Below, piece after piece: positions 45,543-54,863 of a DNA stretch of 64,000 bases (within the stretch, counting starts at the first letter, position 1; the number at the start of each line of letters is the position of its first letter). The notes under the pieces are model-generated. The model did no database searches and was not told where the DNA came from. It saw only the letters and a program-made list of their open reading frames with translations. This DNA is from Desulfobaculum bizertense DSM 18034. Lineage in GTDB: Bacteria; Desulfobacterota; Desulfovibrionia; Desulfovibrionales; Desulfovibrionaceae. The position numbers and the translations under genes were made by a program. The stretch covers positions 257,162 to 321,161 of the forward strand of contig NZ_FUYA01000004.1 of assembly GCF_900167065.1 (NCBI RefSeq), given 5' to 3'.

Positions 45543-45577
45543 AAAAAAGCCCAGCTCCAAAAAACGAAGCTGGGCCA
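45543..45577 (-). terminator. terminator of the RND efflux operon
   Basis: GCCCAGCT and AGCTGGGC pair around a 12-base loop. On the minus strand it is followed by T6, 22 bases after the pump gene. Confidence 0.82.
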
Positions 45578-45598
45578 ATGTTTTGTTTTATACAAAGC

Positions 45599-48500
45599 CT
45601 ATTTATGGACAACTCTTTCATCCGGATGCCGGAACCAGTTATGAATATCCTCAAGGATCATATACAGCGATGGCACAAGAATCAGGGTCACTGTCGTGGC
45701 AAAGAGAATACCAAAGCCAAGGGAAATCGCCATTGGAATCATAAACCGGGCCTGTCGGGACGTCTCAAAAATCATCGGAGCCAAGCCGCCAAAGGTGGTC
45801 AGGGTCGTCAAAAGAATAGGACGAAAACGATAGATGCCCGACGCATGGATAGAGTCAAAGGCCGTCATTCCCCCCCGGTGCTTTCGGTTGGCGAAATCAA
45901 TCAACACAAGCGAGTCGTTCACAACGACACCAGACAGGGCAACCACACCGAAGAGACTCATCAGACTCAACGTATACCCCATTAAGATGTGACCACCCAC
46001 CGCGCCGACAATACCAAACGGAATACTCACCATAATGATAAAGGGCTGCGTATAGCTTTTGAACGGAATAGCCAGCAAAGCATACACAGCAAGCAGAGCG
46101 AGCAGCAGACCAATGACAAGACTTTCAACGCTGTCCTTGATGTCTGCCTGCTTTCCTTCAAAGCTAAAGGTCAAGCCCGGGTACTGAGCAACAAGGTCCG
46201 GCATAATGTTCTTTTTCACCTCTTCAACAATCTGCATTGCCTGTGAGGCTGGCGTCACTTCTGCCGTCACCGAAATCACTCTCCGACCGTCCCGACGGTT
46301 AATGCTGGTATAAGCACGTCCCGGTATCATTGTCGCCGCATCGCGCAGCAGGATCTCTTCACCATTGGGTGCCCGAAGCACAAAGTTCTCCAGACTGGAT
46401 TCCAGTTCCCGCTCTTCTCTGGGCAAACGAACACGGACTGTCACTTCATTCCTGCCCCGCTGCTGTGACAGAGCCTCTGCCCCCTGAAAGGCAAAGCGCA
46501 CCTGATTCGCAACAGAACGGGAAGTCAGCCCAAGCCGCTCTCCAGCCGGAAGCAGGCGGAAGTCAAACTGCCGCTTGCCAACAGCCGAACCATCGTCAAG
46601 ATCCGAAACATTGGGATAGTTTTCCAAGGCCTTGGCAAGATCACGGCCCGCAGCGTCCAGCAACTCCTTGTTTCGATGTGAAAGCTGAATGGTCAGGCCC
46701 TTGCCAGAACCCGGTCCCCCCTTGTCTGCAAGAAAGCTAATGCTTTCCAGACCGGGAATATTCCCAGCTTTCTCTCGCCACAAATCCGTGACGGCAAACG
46801 TGCTCAAGGGCCGAACTTCCGGGTCCGTCAAAAAAATACGGGCCTGCAGGACGTTCTTCTCAACCTTTGAATAAATGCCTGTGGACAGCCTCTCACCGCC
46901 ATTTTCTGCAACAACTTCTTTTGCGGCCTGAACAAGCTTGTCTTTGACCTTCTCCACCCGACTCATGGGAGAGCCATACGGCAACGTCACCTCAACAAAG
47001 GAAAAATCAGACTCGACCTTTGGGAAAAGCACCAAGCCCATCCGTCCAGAGGAAATATAGCCTGTCGTGGCAATAAGCAGCGCCAGCCCAACAGCAACAA
47101 CCCCGTAGCGGTAACGCAGGGTCCAGTCCAAGAATGCGCCGTAACGGTGTGCCACAAGGTTTTCAAAGCCTTTGCTAAACTTCCGCTGCCAGCGCTCAAA
47201 GCGTTCAATTGGTCCCCACAGGCGACCATTCCCACTGTGGCCAAGGTGCGACGGCAAAACATACAGGCTCTCAACCAAAGACACCGCAAAGACACTCAGG
47301 ACAACGATAGGGATAATACCAAAGACTTTCCCCATAATGCCGGGGACATAATACATCGGCAAAAAGGCAACGACGTTCGTCAGCACACTAAAGGTCACGG
47401 GCATAGCGATTTCGCGCGCACCCTCAATTGCGGCCTGAAGCGGAGGTATCCCCTGCTGCCGTTTGTGGAAAATGTTTTCGCCAACAACGATGGCATCGTC
47501 GACAACGATACCAAGCGTAATAATGAAGGCGAACATACTAATCATGTTGATACTGAAATCCGTGGCAGGCAAAAGCAGGAAAGAGCCAAGGAAGGAAATG
47601 GGGATACCAAGGCTAATCCAGAATGCCAGCCGGATTTCGAGAAACAGGGCCAAAAAGACAAACACAATAATCAGGCCCATGTAGGCGTTCCGCACTAGCA
47701 GATCGGCACGCTGTCCAAAAATTTTGGACATATCACGGCGAACAGAAAGCTTCACCCCCTCAGGGAAAGTCTGATTCAGTCGCTCGACAACGCCATAGCT
47801 TGCGTCTGCCACTTCCATTGGGGTCTGGTCACCAACACGGAAAACATTAATGAGCACCGCAGGTTCACCGTCAAACTCAGCCCACGTGTCAGACTCCTCG
47901 AATGAATCACGAACAACAGCCAAGTCGCCGAGGGTAACGACACTTCCATCAGCTTCTGTCAGGATAGGAATCTGGGCATATTCACGCGCATAGTTTCGGC
48001 GATCCTTCATGCGGACAAGAATTTCTCCGCTGGATGTTTTCAGGCTACCGCCACCGAGTTCAACAGAAGCTGTCTGGATAATCTGCGCCACATCACCAAG
48101 TGTCAGCCCATAACGGCGCAAAATTCTCTGCGGAATCTCAGCAGTAATTTCGTAGTCCCGAACACCCTCAAGCTCGACCTGCGTAATGGCACTCTGCTGC
48201 AAAAGCTCATCCCGAACCTGCTCGGCAGATTCGCGCAGCGTGAGTTCACTCACAGCGCCATGCAGAGCCAGAGTCATAACCTGCCGCTTGGAGTCAATAA
48301 TCACAATCTGTGGATCTTCGGCTTCATCGGGCAAGGTCGTAATTCTATCAACCTCGCTCTTCACGTCCTGCCACAAACGCGTAATGTCCGCGCCGTCCAG
48401 AGCTTCAATCATCACCGAAGCACTGCCTTCGTTTGCAGTAGACTCGACCTTTTTGATGCCTTCCAGTCCCTGTACAGCTTCTTCAACGGCGAGAATAATA

Positions 48501-48712
48501 CCGTCTTCCACTTCTTCGGGACTTGCTCCAGGATACGCAATCGTTACCGAAACCATATCCAGAGTAAATTCAGGGAAAACCTCCTGCTTGATCTGGGTTC
48601 CGGCGACAATGCCACCAACAAGACAAATAATCATAAGCAGGTTCGCGGCAACAGAGTTGCCAGCCATCCATGCAATGGGTCCTTTTTTTATTTCCTTTGG
48701 CTGACTGCTCAT
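45599..48712 (-). CDS. RND-family inner-membrane efflux pump (hydrophobe/amphiphile type)
   Basis: A 1037-residue protein with twelve helices and two large periplasmic loops. The N-terminus VAANLLMIICLVGGIVAGTQIKQEVFPEF and the TM4 motif LGIVVDDAIVVGENIF carry the double Asp of the proton relay found in multidrug (HAE) pumps. Heavy-metal pumps have Asp-Gly there instead. It is the last gene of an operon with its own sigma factor; its start overlaps the adaptor stop (TAATG). Substrates are probably organic or amphiphilic compounds or envelope-damaging agents. Confidence 0.95.
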   Translation of the reverse strand: MSSQPKEIKKGPIAWMAGNSVAANLLMIICLVGGIVAGTQIKQEVFPEFTLDMVSVTIAYPGASPEEVEDGIILAVEEAVQGLEGIKKVESTANEGSASVMIEALDGADITRLWQDVKSEVDRITTLPDEAEDPQIVIIDSKRQVMTLALHGAVSELTLRESAEQVRDELLQQSAITQVELEGVRDYEITAEIPQRILRRYGLTLGDVAQIIQTASVELGGGSLKTSSGEILVRMKDRRNYAREYAQIPILTEADGSVVTLGDLAVVRDSFEESDTWAEFDGEPAVLINVFRVGDQTPMEVADASYGVVERLNQTFPEGVKLSVRRDMSKIFGQRADLLVRNAYMGLIIVFVFLALFLEIRLAFWISLGIPISFLGSFLLLPATDFSINMISMFAFIITLGIVVDDAIVVGENIFHKRQQGIPPLQAAIEGAREIAMPVTFSVLTNVVAFLPMYYVPGIMGKVFGIIPIVVLSVFAVSLVESLYVLPSHLGHSGNGRLWGPIERFERWQRKFSKGFENLVAHRYGAFLDWTLRYRYGVVAVGLALLIATTGYISSGRMGLVLFPKVESDFSFVEVTLPYGSPMSRVEKVKDKLVQAAKEVVAENGGERLSTGIYSKVEKNVLQARIFLTDPEVRPLSTFAVTDLWREKAGNIPGLESISFLADKGGPGSGKGLTIQLSHRNKELLDAAGRDLAKALENYPNVSDLDDGSAVGKRQFDFRLLPAGERLGLTSRSVANQVRFAFQGAEALSQQRGRNEVTVRVRLPREERELESSLENFVLRAPNGEEILLRDAATMIPGRAYTSINRRDGRRVISVTAEVTPASQAMQIVEEVKKNIMPDLVAQYPGLTFSFEGKQADIKDSVESLVIGLLLALLAVYALLAIPFKSYTQPFIIMVSIPFGIVGAVGGHILMGYTLSLMSLFGVVALSGVVVNDSLVLIDFANRKHRGGMTAFDSIHASGIYRFRPILLTTLTTFGGLAPMIFETSRQARFMIPMAISLGFGILFATTVTLILVPSLYMILEDIHNWFRHPDERVVHK

Positions 48713-49890
48713 TACCTGGCCTCACTCTCAAGCGTCAGCATCATGCCTTCTACCGGAGCAGCAAGATCAGACAAAACAACCGTCTGCCCAGCTTTCAGCC
48801 CATGGGAAACAAAGACCTTTTCCGTTTCCTTCCAGACAGGAGTGACCTTCTGGAATTTCAGGCGACCTTTTTCAGCAAGCCACACCACATTGCCATCACG
48901 CAACGCAGTCCGGGGCAGGACCACAACATTCTCAATAGGCTTTCCTGTGATGGACACAGACACATAATCACCAAGCACCAGAGGAAGCTTTCCTGCGGTC
49001 TGTTTCAGATTCAGAGGATCATCAACAGCAACCAGCACTTTGGCCATTCGGGTATTCTGAGTCAGGGTTCCGGTCATGCGGACCAGACGCCCCTGCCACA
49101 TGGCAGCACTCGCGGCAGAACGGACCTCGACCCTGTTCAGCTCTGGATGCGAAAAATCCAGATACTGAATGCGATCAAGCGGCACCGCGAGTTCAATATA
49201 ATATTCATCCGTCCCGACAAGACGGCCAAGCTCAGTCTGCGTGCTGGGGGTGGAACCAAGGTTCACCGCACGGGAACTCACCAGCGCATTAAATGGCGCG
49301 CGCACTGAACACCGAGCCAAATCAAGACGGGCCTGCTCATAGCTTGCGCGGGCCTGATCAATTTTGGCCTGAGCCTGTGCCAGCTGAGGCTCTCTCAGTG
49401 CCAGAGAAGAATCTTTCACCACGTCTGGAGCAGTGAGCTGCATATATTCAAGTTCCTTGCGCGCGACTTCCTGACTGCCCATCTCAAGACGATAGTCCGC
49501 CTGAGCTTCTGCATAGGCCCCTTTGGTTTTCTTGAGCGTCAACGAATAGTCCCGCGGATCAATACGCAAGACGACATCATTCTTTTTCAAAATACCGCCG
49601 GGTTCAAACTCAGGAGAAAGCGCAACAATCTTTCCGCCCACCTGTGCCTGCAAAGATATTTCGCGAGACGGCGCAACAGTACCCATAGCATCAATTCGCG
49701 TATGAGCATCCTCATGCTCGACACGCTGGACCGTTACAACCGGGCGATGCGCCTTGATCTCGGCTTTTTTGGCCGTCGGCTTTGTCAGCTTAAAGACTGC
49801 GGCTACAGCAACACCGACCAAAATAATAAGAAGCGGCACGATGATCCGGGCAAATCGAGATTTATGTGGCATCTCATTCTGACTCTGCAT
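48712..49890 (-). CDS. RND periplasmic adaptor (membrane fusion protein)
   Basis: A 392-residue HlyD/AcrA-like protein. An N-terminal membrane anchor (FARIIVPLLIILVGVAVAAVF) is followed by a lipoyl half (APSREISLQAQVGGKIVALS), an alpha-hairpin coiled coil (about 120-200), a second lipoyl half (VRAPFNALVSSRAVNLGS) and a beta-barrel. It links the pump to the outer-membrane factor. It is translationally coupled to the pump gene. Confidence 0.93.
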   Translation of the reverse strand: MQSQNEMPHKSRFARIIVPLLIILVGVAVAAVFKLTKPTAKKAEIKAHRPVVTVQRVEHEDAHTRIDAMGTVAPSREISLQAQVGGKIVALSPEFEPGGILKKNDVVLRIDPRDYSLTLKKTKGAYAEAQADYRLEMGSQEVARKELEYMQLTAPDVVKDSSLALREPQLAQAQAKIDQARASYEQARLDLARCSVRAPFNALVSSRAVNLGSTPSTQTELGRLVGTDEYYIELAVPLDRIQYLDFSHPELNRVEVRSAASAAMWQGRLVRMTGTLTQNTRMAKVLVAVDDPLNLKQTAGKLPLVLGDYVSVSITGKPIENVVVLPRTALRDGNVVWLAEKGRLKFQKVTPVWKETEKVFVSHGLKAGQTVVLSDLAAPVEGMMLTLESEAR

Positions 49891-49952
49891 TATCCCTCAA
49901 TCCTTTTTAAACACGGGGCAGCATCCTGTGCGGCCCTGTTTTCCCTGTAGAG

Positions 49953-51380
49953 TTAAGACGCTGAAACGTGTGTTTGAGGAGCAAGCCCCTCAGGAGTCAT
50001 GCGACGTGTCCAGTCCCCGCCAAGAGCACGATACAAATTCACCCGGTATTTCACGAGCTTTGCTCTTTCCTGACTCAAATTTCTTTCCAGAGACTGCTCA
50101 TTAAGCAACTCTGTCAAAAATCGCAGGTAATCGCTCTGCCCCATCAAATACCGCAAGCGAGCTTCTGAGAGCGCTTCCTTTGAAAGAGTCAGGCGCTGCT
50201 GCAACCGGTAAATATATTCGCGCTGGTGGTGCTCATTGGCCATGCTGTCTTCAACTTCCTGCACAGCAGACAAAACCGTCTTGCTGTAGTTCGCAAGGTT
50301 CTCCTCTGCGACGGCACGGGTTCGGTCGACCTCTGCCCGGCGCAGACCAGCATCAAATATTGGCCCGGTTAACCCTGCGGTCAGGCTGGCTACCCAGTTG
50401 TTAAACAAAAGATCAAAACGTCCACTTTCATATGCTGCCCGCCCCGTCAGACGAAGCGCAGGCAAACGATCTGCACGGGCCACAGAGACCTCCCAGTCCG
50501 CAGCATGAAGCCGAAGTCCTGCGGCTCGCACATCAGGACGGGACGCAAGCAAATCAGCCGGAAGTCCTGCCTCTGGCAAACCCGGAAGCTCTGGAATTTC
50601 TCCACCACGCACCCTCAGCGTCCCTGGCGCCTTCCCCACAAGCACTGCAAGCTTGTTCAGCAACACGCGCTCCTGAGCCTGCAAAAGAGGCAATTCTGCC
50701 TGACTGCCTGCAAGAATGCCTCGCTGCTGCGTCACATCAAGAGCGCTAGCCATAGATTTGGCAAAACGCAGCTCCTGCAAAGACGACAGCATCTCATTCA
50801 CCTTGATCTGCTCAGCAAGGATAGAAATCTCTGCCCGAACAGCCATCAGGTCCGTCCATGTTTCCACAACACTAGCAGCAACGGTAATCCCCGCAGCTTC
50901 AAGGTCTTCCCGGCTTGCCTGTGCGGTCAGCTCTGCGGCCTTCTCAGAGGACGCAATCCTTCCCCAGAGGTCCAGCTCATACTGGGCTGCCAGCCCAAGC
51001 GAATACTTTTCTGTTTCAGAAAGGACATGATCTGCATCCCGGGACGACTGCTGATAACTCCGCTGTCCCGTGTACCCTCCATCCAGATCAAGAGACGGAA
51101 GGCGTGTTGCCCCACTCTTTATGGCAAGGGCACGTGCCTGTTTCAATCTGGCCCACGCCACCTGAACATCAAAGTTTCCAGAGAGAGCCGTTGCAACAAG
51201 ACTGTTCAGCTCTTCGTTCTGAAAAGTCTGCCACCACTCTTCTGGTGCGCCCCTGCTTGGCTCATACAGCGAATATTCCTCAGGCAGAGGCACAGGGGAC
51301 TGTGTTCGATCTGCCGGGCTAAATATCGCGCAGCCAGAAAGCACAACTGTGGCAAAAAGCATGAATAATGTTTTCTTCAT
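49953..51380 (-). CDS. outer-membrane efflux lipoprotein (NodT/OprM family)
   Basis: A 475-residue protein. The signal peptide ends in the lipobox LSGC (Cys17 from the chosen ATG, MKKTLFM). Two long coiled-coil tunnel repeats carry the family marks ALSGNFDVQVAWARLKQARA and ASRPDVRAAGLRLHAADWEV. It forms the outer-membrane channel of the tripartite pump. The gene follows the sigma factor gene by 70 bases in the same direction. Confidence 0.93.
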   Translation of the reverse strand: MKKTLFMLFATVVLSGCAIFSPADRTQSPVPLPEEYSLYEPSRGAPEEWWQTFQNEELNSLVATALSGNFDVQVAWARLKQARALAIKSGATRLPSLDLDGGYTGQRSYQQSSRDADHVLSETEKYSLGLAAQYELDLWGRIASSEKAAELTAQASREDLEAAGITVAASVVETWTDLMAVRAEISILAEQIKVNEMLSSLQELRFAKSMASALDVTQQRGILAGSQAELPLLQAQERVLLNKLAVLVGKAPGTLRVRGGEIPELPGLPEAGLPADLLASRPDVRAAGLRLHAADWEVSVARADRLPALRLTGRAAYESGRFDLLFNNWVASLTAGLTGPIFDAGLRRAEVDRTRAVAEENLANYSKTVLSAVQEVEDSMANEHHQREYIYRLQQRLTLSKEALSEARLRYLMGQSDYLRFLTELLNEQSLERNLSQERAKLVKYRVNLYRALGGDWTRRMTPEGLAPQTHVSAS

Positions 51381-51450
51381 CTGCTCGTGATACACGTAAA
51401 AATTTTATTGGTACAAAACGATAAATTCCGAAGCCGCCCTGCTCTTCTCC

Positions 51451-51999
51451 TCAAAAATCCATTCTCTCCCGCAGGGTTCTGCGGGAACGGACCAGCAGGG
51501 CCTCCACTGCGGAAACCGTTGTTTCCAAAGCTTCGGCAATTTCCGCATAACTCAGTCCCTGATCGTGTCGCAAAACAAGCGCCTTGCGTTGCTTGGCCGG
51601 AAGTCGTTGCACCAGCTCCCGAACCTGCTCCAGCTGCTGACGGTGCCCCGCCTGCACGGCGGTATCATCACCTGCTGGTGACTCGGGCAATTCAGGCAAA
51701 AGCACTGGTTTTTTCTTACGCAAAAAATCAATGCACAGGTTTTTGGCAATTTGCATGAGAAACGTTGAAAGCTTGGCCTCTGGTCTGTACTGCGAGGCCA
51801 TACGGTAGAGGCGCAAAAATGTTTCCTGCGCAATGTCTGCGGCCTCGTCCCTGTCTTTCACATAGCGACAGGCAAACGAATAGACCCGGGGCTGATAACG
51901 CCGCAGCACTTCATCAAATGCAGCGGAGTCCCCCTTTGCTATGCGCTCTACAAGCTCGCTGTCTCCCATCCGGGAAAACCGTTTCAAAAATCCCAGCAT
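51451..51999 (-). CDS. ECF sigma factor (RpoE/CnrH-like)
   Basis: A 182-residue protein. Region 2 is AAFDEVLRRYQPRVYSFACR then DEAADIAQETFLRLYRMASQ. Region 4 is LPAKQRKALVLRHDQGLSYA then EIAEALETTVSAVEALLVRS. It probably transcribes this operon once released from the zinc-finger anti-sigma encoded two genes upstream. It lies 11 bases from the sensor gene. Confidence 0.93.
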   Translation of the reverse strand: MLGFLKRFSRMGDSELVERIAKGDSAAFDEVLRRYQPRVYSFACRYVKDRDEAADIAQETFLRLYRMASQYRPEAKLSTFLMQIAKNLCIDFLRKKKPVLLPELPESPAGDDTAVQAGHRQQLEQVRELVQRLPAKQRKALVLRHDQGLSYAEIAEALETTVSAVEALLVRSRRTLRERMDF

Positions 52000-52010
52000 G
52001 CTGGCGACTC

Positions 52011-52463
52011 TTATTTATCCCTTCTGTGGTGCCTGACCCGTGACTCCAGTCTCTTAAACAAGACTGCGCTCTGTTCTGGCCCCAGGATGTCCTGAATGCG
52101 GTCGAAATGCAGAAAAAGCGCATCATTACGCTTTCTTGCCAAATCAATCAGTTCGTCCTCAAGCTCTCGAAACTCTGGCCCGTCTGTCTTCTCTGCTGCA
52201 TAAAGCCGGAAAACACGCCTCCACGCAGCACGGCGCTCTTCCCGCATGCTATGCCGCTCTTTCTCAAACATTTCCCAGTCATTCCGAGCAGCCTGCCGCA
52301 CATCCTCTGGCAAATTCATTTCCGAAAGAATCTGTCTGTCAGGAGCATGCCTCAAAAAATCACGAGGAGGATGCTTCACAAAAAGAGTCACCGCAACAAG
52401 GATAAAACCAATGTTGAGGCAGACGGAAAAAATAATCAAAATGCGTTTGCTTGAAAACGTCAT
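52011..52463 (-). CDS. periplasmic sensor of the CnrX/ZraP/CpxP-like heavy-metal-resistance fold
   Basis: A 150-residue protein with an N-terminal anchor (ILIIFSVCLNIGFILVAVTLF) and a helical periplasmic hook: LPEDVRQAARNDWEMFEKER; SMREERRAAWRRVFRLYAAE; ELEDELIDLARKRNDALFLH; ILGPEQSAVLFKRLESRV. This is the PF13801-type four-helix layout. His and Met could bind metal, but the CnrX metal-site residues cannot be assigned with confidence. Overlaps the anti-sigma gene by 4 bases. Confidence 0.82.
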   Translation of the reverse strand: MTFSSKRILIIFSVCLNIGFILVAVTLFVKHPPRDFLRHAPDRQILSEMNLPEDVRQAARNDWEMFEKERHSMREERRAAWRRVFRLYAAEKTDGPEFRELEDELIDLARKRNDALFLHFDRIQDILGPEQSAVLFKRLESRVRHHRRDK

Positions 52464-52885
52464 GGTAACTCTCCAACGTTTTCATCCAAAAGCGCAACAT
52501 AGAGAAGAGAACGGTCTGAGGTAGGTGTCAGTGTTGCACTCAGCGTTGAGCCAAGGGCAACCCCAAGGAGCAAACCCACAACAGCAGTCGCCATGACGCC
52601 ACTGCGTAAGCCTGTGGACAGTGAACTCCACCACGACGGGACGGAATTCTCCTGCACTTCTTCCTGAAAGGCCCGAAGTGTTTTTGCCCGAAGTACCTCA
52701 GGCACAGCAAACTCTGCCGCAAGCCCATCTTCTTCAAACATCTTCGACACGGCCCTCAACTCCTCAGCCTGATGTGAACACAGCTCACAGTGACGTTCAT
52801 GCGACGCAAAACGCTCTGCGTCCACGTCGGCCAGTTCGCCATCGAGATAGCGATGGATGTTTTTCTGAAATTCTTTGCAATCCAT
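52460..52885 (-). CDS. zinc-finger anti-sigma factor (ZAS type)
   Basis: A 141-residue protein starting at MDCKEFQKN after TGGAG; upstream frame not supported. The zinc-binding anti-sigma motif is SHERHCELCSHQ (HxxxCxxC), residues about 28-38. One transmembrane helix (SGVMATAVVGLLLGVALGST) is followed by a short periplasmic tail. It holds the ECF sigma factor in check. It is the first gene of the operon. Confidence 0.9.
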   Translation of the reverse strand: MDCKEFQKNIHRYLDGELADVDAERFASHERHCELCSHQAEELRAVSKMFEEDGLAAEFAVPEVLRAKTLRAFQEEVQENSVPSWWSSLSTGLRSGVMATAVVGLLLGVALGSTLSATLTPTSDRSLLYVALLDENVGELP

Positions 52886-53108
52886 ATCTTTTCTCCACAA
52901 GGGAAAAACCCTTTGTATGAGCTTGAACGCCACAGATCCAAAAAAACTGCGAAATTTTCTCTGGAACTTGTCTTTTTTTTCAGATGCTCTCCGCCAGCAC
53001 AGGACCGCAGCATAAAAACTGCTGTATCCCGCGCCAGTCATAGACTCCAAAAGACGCATACTCGCTTTCCTTAACTCCGTACAGACACGCCTCGCGCCTC
53101 AAACAATA

Positions 53109-53130
53109 AAGCCCCCTGCCGGGGGCTTTT
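53109..53130 (-). terminator. hairpin after the cytochrome P460-like gene
   Basis: AGCCCCC and GGGGGCT pair with a short loop. The T-tract is longer on the plus strand than on the minus, so direction is uncertain. Confidence 0.6.
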
Positions 53131-53131
53131 T

Positions 53132-53596
53132 TTACTGTGCCTTTCGCAAAAACAAATAATCTGAATCCGCGACAGCCTGATGACAGCCAACACATCCACT
53201 GGGTTGCCCCTCAGCCTGTACCGTTCCGTCTGGCGCATATTTAGCATAAAACCAGTCGCCATTTTCTGGCGCATAGCCGTCAACCTTATACATAACAGTC
53301 AAGGCGGTGAGTCGCTTTTCCTCATTATAATTCGCTTTGACCACAATCGCGCCATCTGGCAGAGGAAGCTCTCTCGCATTCAGCCCCAGAGCATTCACAT
53401 GAATGGAGTGAAAAGCCCCATGCGGAGACTTGCCGGGATGCATTCCTGTATGCCCCGGCCATCCCTGCCACCCCGCATAGCCATCCAGCTTGTCCCACAA
53501 ATTTTCTGCACTTGGACCACTGACAGGCGGAGCAGCTATGGCAATTGCTCCAGCAAGCAAAAATGCACCAAGCACAGACACATAAAACTTTTTCAT
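53132..53596 (-). CDS. exported mono-haem cytochrome P460-like protein
   Basis: A 154-residue protein with a signal peptide (VLGAFLLAGAIAIAAPP). One c-type haem motif, CVGCH, sits near residue 136. The body (WPGHTGMHPGKSPHGAFHS and ALTVMYKVDGYAPENGDWFY) resembles the cytochrome P460 / c'-beta fold. Its partner is unknown. It may detoxify NO or hydroxylamine or carry electrons in the periplasm. The first codon overlaps the stop of the acyltransferase gene, so the two form an operon. Confidence 0.82.
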   Translation of the reverse strand: MKKFYVSVLGAFLLAGAIAIAAPPVSGPSAENLWDKLDGYAGWQGWPGHTGMHPGKSPHGAFHSIHVNALGLNARELPLPDGAIVVKANYNEEKRLTALTVMYKVDGYAPENGDWFYAKYAPDGTVQAEGQPSGCVGCHQAVADSDYLFLRKAQ

Positions 53597-54684
53597 GTTC
53601 CCTCCAAATGTTCATGAGAAGATCCAGCAGCTGAGGCGTCTGGACCTTGTGGCTTTTTCGCAAAAAAGCGTTCCAAAAGCGGTGCGATCCATTGAAAAAC
53701 ACGTGTATTAAACTTTGCAAACGGAATAGACACCGCATAGCTCAGCGTCAGAGCAAAAAGCACAATCACTGGCAAGCTGAGCATCCCGTCAAAATAATGC
53801 AGCAGGATATGCAAAATCGCGAGGTGGACAAGATACAGCTCAAGCGAAATTTTCCCTGTGTAGCTGAGGAGCGCACGGAACAGGTGCATCCGAAATGCCA
53901 ACACAGAGAGTCCACCAAATGAAAGTAAGGCAAAATAGTCATTCACAGCCTTGCCGTATGGCACACCAAAAACCAACGCAGCCATGATTGCCGTCCCTAT
54001 CAGCCAAATCGACAGAATAAGCCACAGTGGACCTTCCCAGTATGGTGCCTTTTCCTGCCGAAGCCTGCGGGCCAAAATCATACCCAGCATAAATTCCCAA
54101 ATGAACTGCAAGAAAAACGAATTCCATGCCCGCTGCTCCATAAGGTCCATTCCGACCAGAACAGCATTCCAAAAAAGCGACGCAGACAGCCCAAGCACAA
54201 AAAATTCCAGATCATCGTCCAAAATATCCTGAATCTTCGCTAGAAGCGGATAAACCAGATACAGCTGGATCAATGCAGACATAAACCACATCTGCCCGCC
54301 GTAGCTGTTCATAATCTCGCTATCAAACATCTTGAACAGAAAAAAATGCCCGGACAAGGCGTACCAGTCAAAGGGCGCGGCAAAGACAAGGAAGCTCGCA
54401 CAGGCAATCACCGCGATGGCTAAATAATATGGCAGGAGTACCCGAGCCAGTCGCCGGGCATAAAATTGCAAAACACCGAGCTTGCGGCGGCTCAGGGTCA
54501 GCCCAAAGCCAGACAAGAGAAAAAAGAGATGAACACCGGAACCGCCAAACTGAATCAGGGAATTCAGGGGACCGGGCAGGTTCATTATCATGAAATAATG
54601 GAAGAGAATAATTGCCAGCATGGAGAACCCACGGGCATAGTCAACGTAGGCAATTCGACGAGATGCGCCAGCTCTTGTGCTCAT
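53593..54684 (-). CDS. acyltransferase-3 (OafA-like) membrane protein
   Basis: A 363-residue, ten-helix protein. YVDYARGFSMLAIILFHYFM is the family N-terminal motif with the catalytic His. SGVHLFFLLSGFGLTLSRR and ISLELYLVHLAILHILLHYF are the other conserved blocks. It transfers acyl groups, typically O-acetyl, to cell-surface glycans or small exported molecules. It is an operon with the cytochrome P460-like gene, an unusual pairing. Confidence 0.9.
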   Translation of the reverse strand: MSTRAGASRRIAYVDYARGFSMLAIILFHYFMIMNLPGPLNSLIQFGGSGVHLFFLLSGFGLTLSRRKLGVLQFYARRLARVLLPYYLAIAVIACASFLVFAAPFDWYALSGHFFLFKMFDSEIMNSYGGQMWFMSALIQLYLVYPLLAKIQDILDDDLEFFVLGLSASLFWNAVLVGMDLMEQRAWNSFFLQFIWEFMLGMILARRLRQEKAPYWEGPLWLILSIWLIGTAIMAALVFGVPYGKAVNDYFALLSFGGLSVLAFRMHLFRALLSYTGKISLELYLVHLAILHILLHYFDGMLSLPVIVLFALTLSYAVSIPFAKFNTRVFQWIAPLLERFFAKKPQGPDASAAGSSHEHLEGT

Positions 54685-54796
54685 GCTTTTCTCCAGGTCT
54701 CAGTACTCATCACATCAGTGCCTTCTCGTTTGATTTTGGGACGCAAAGCATCTCATACAATACGCCAAAATTCCTGCCCTGTCTTGCCCCACACAA

Positions 54797-54823
54797 AAAG
54801 CCCCTCACCACGTGGTGAAGGGC
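54797..54823 (-). terminator. terminator of the ridA-to-D-aminoacylase operon
   Basis: CCCTTCACCACGTGGTGAGGGG on the minus strand folds into a hairpin followed by CTTTTTG. Confidence 0.8.
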
Positions 54824-54863
54824 TTCCTTGAGGGGATGTGTGCTTTTTTTCGAAAATCCGTGT

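Noticed and set aside
53109..53130. Remnant of a repeat element between the anti-sigma and cytochrome regions
   Set aside because: It is a simple GC-rich hairpin of terminator size; no second copy was seen in the window.
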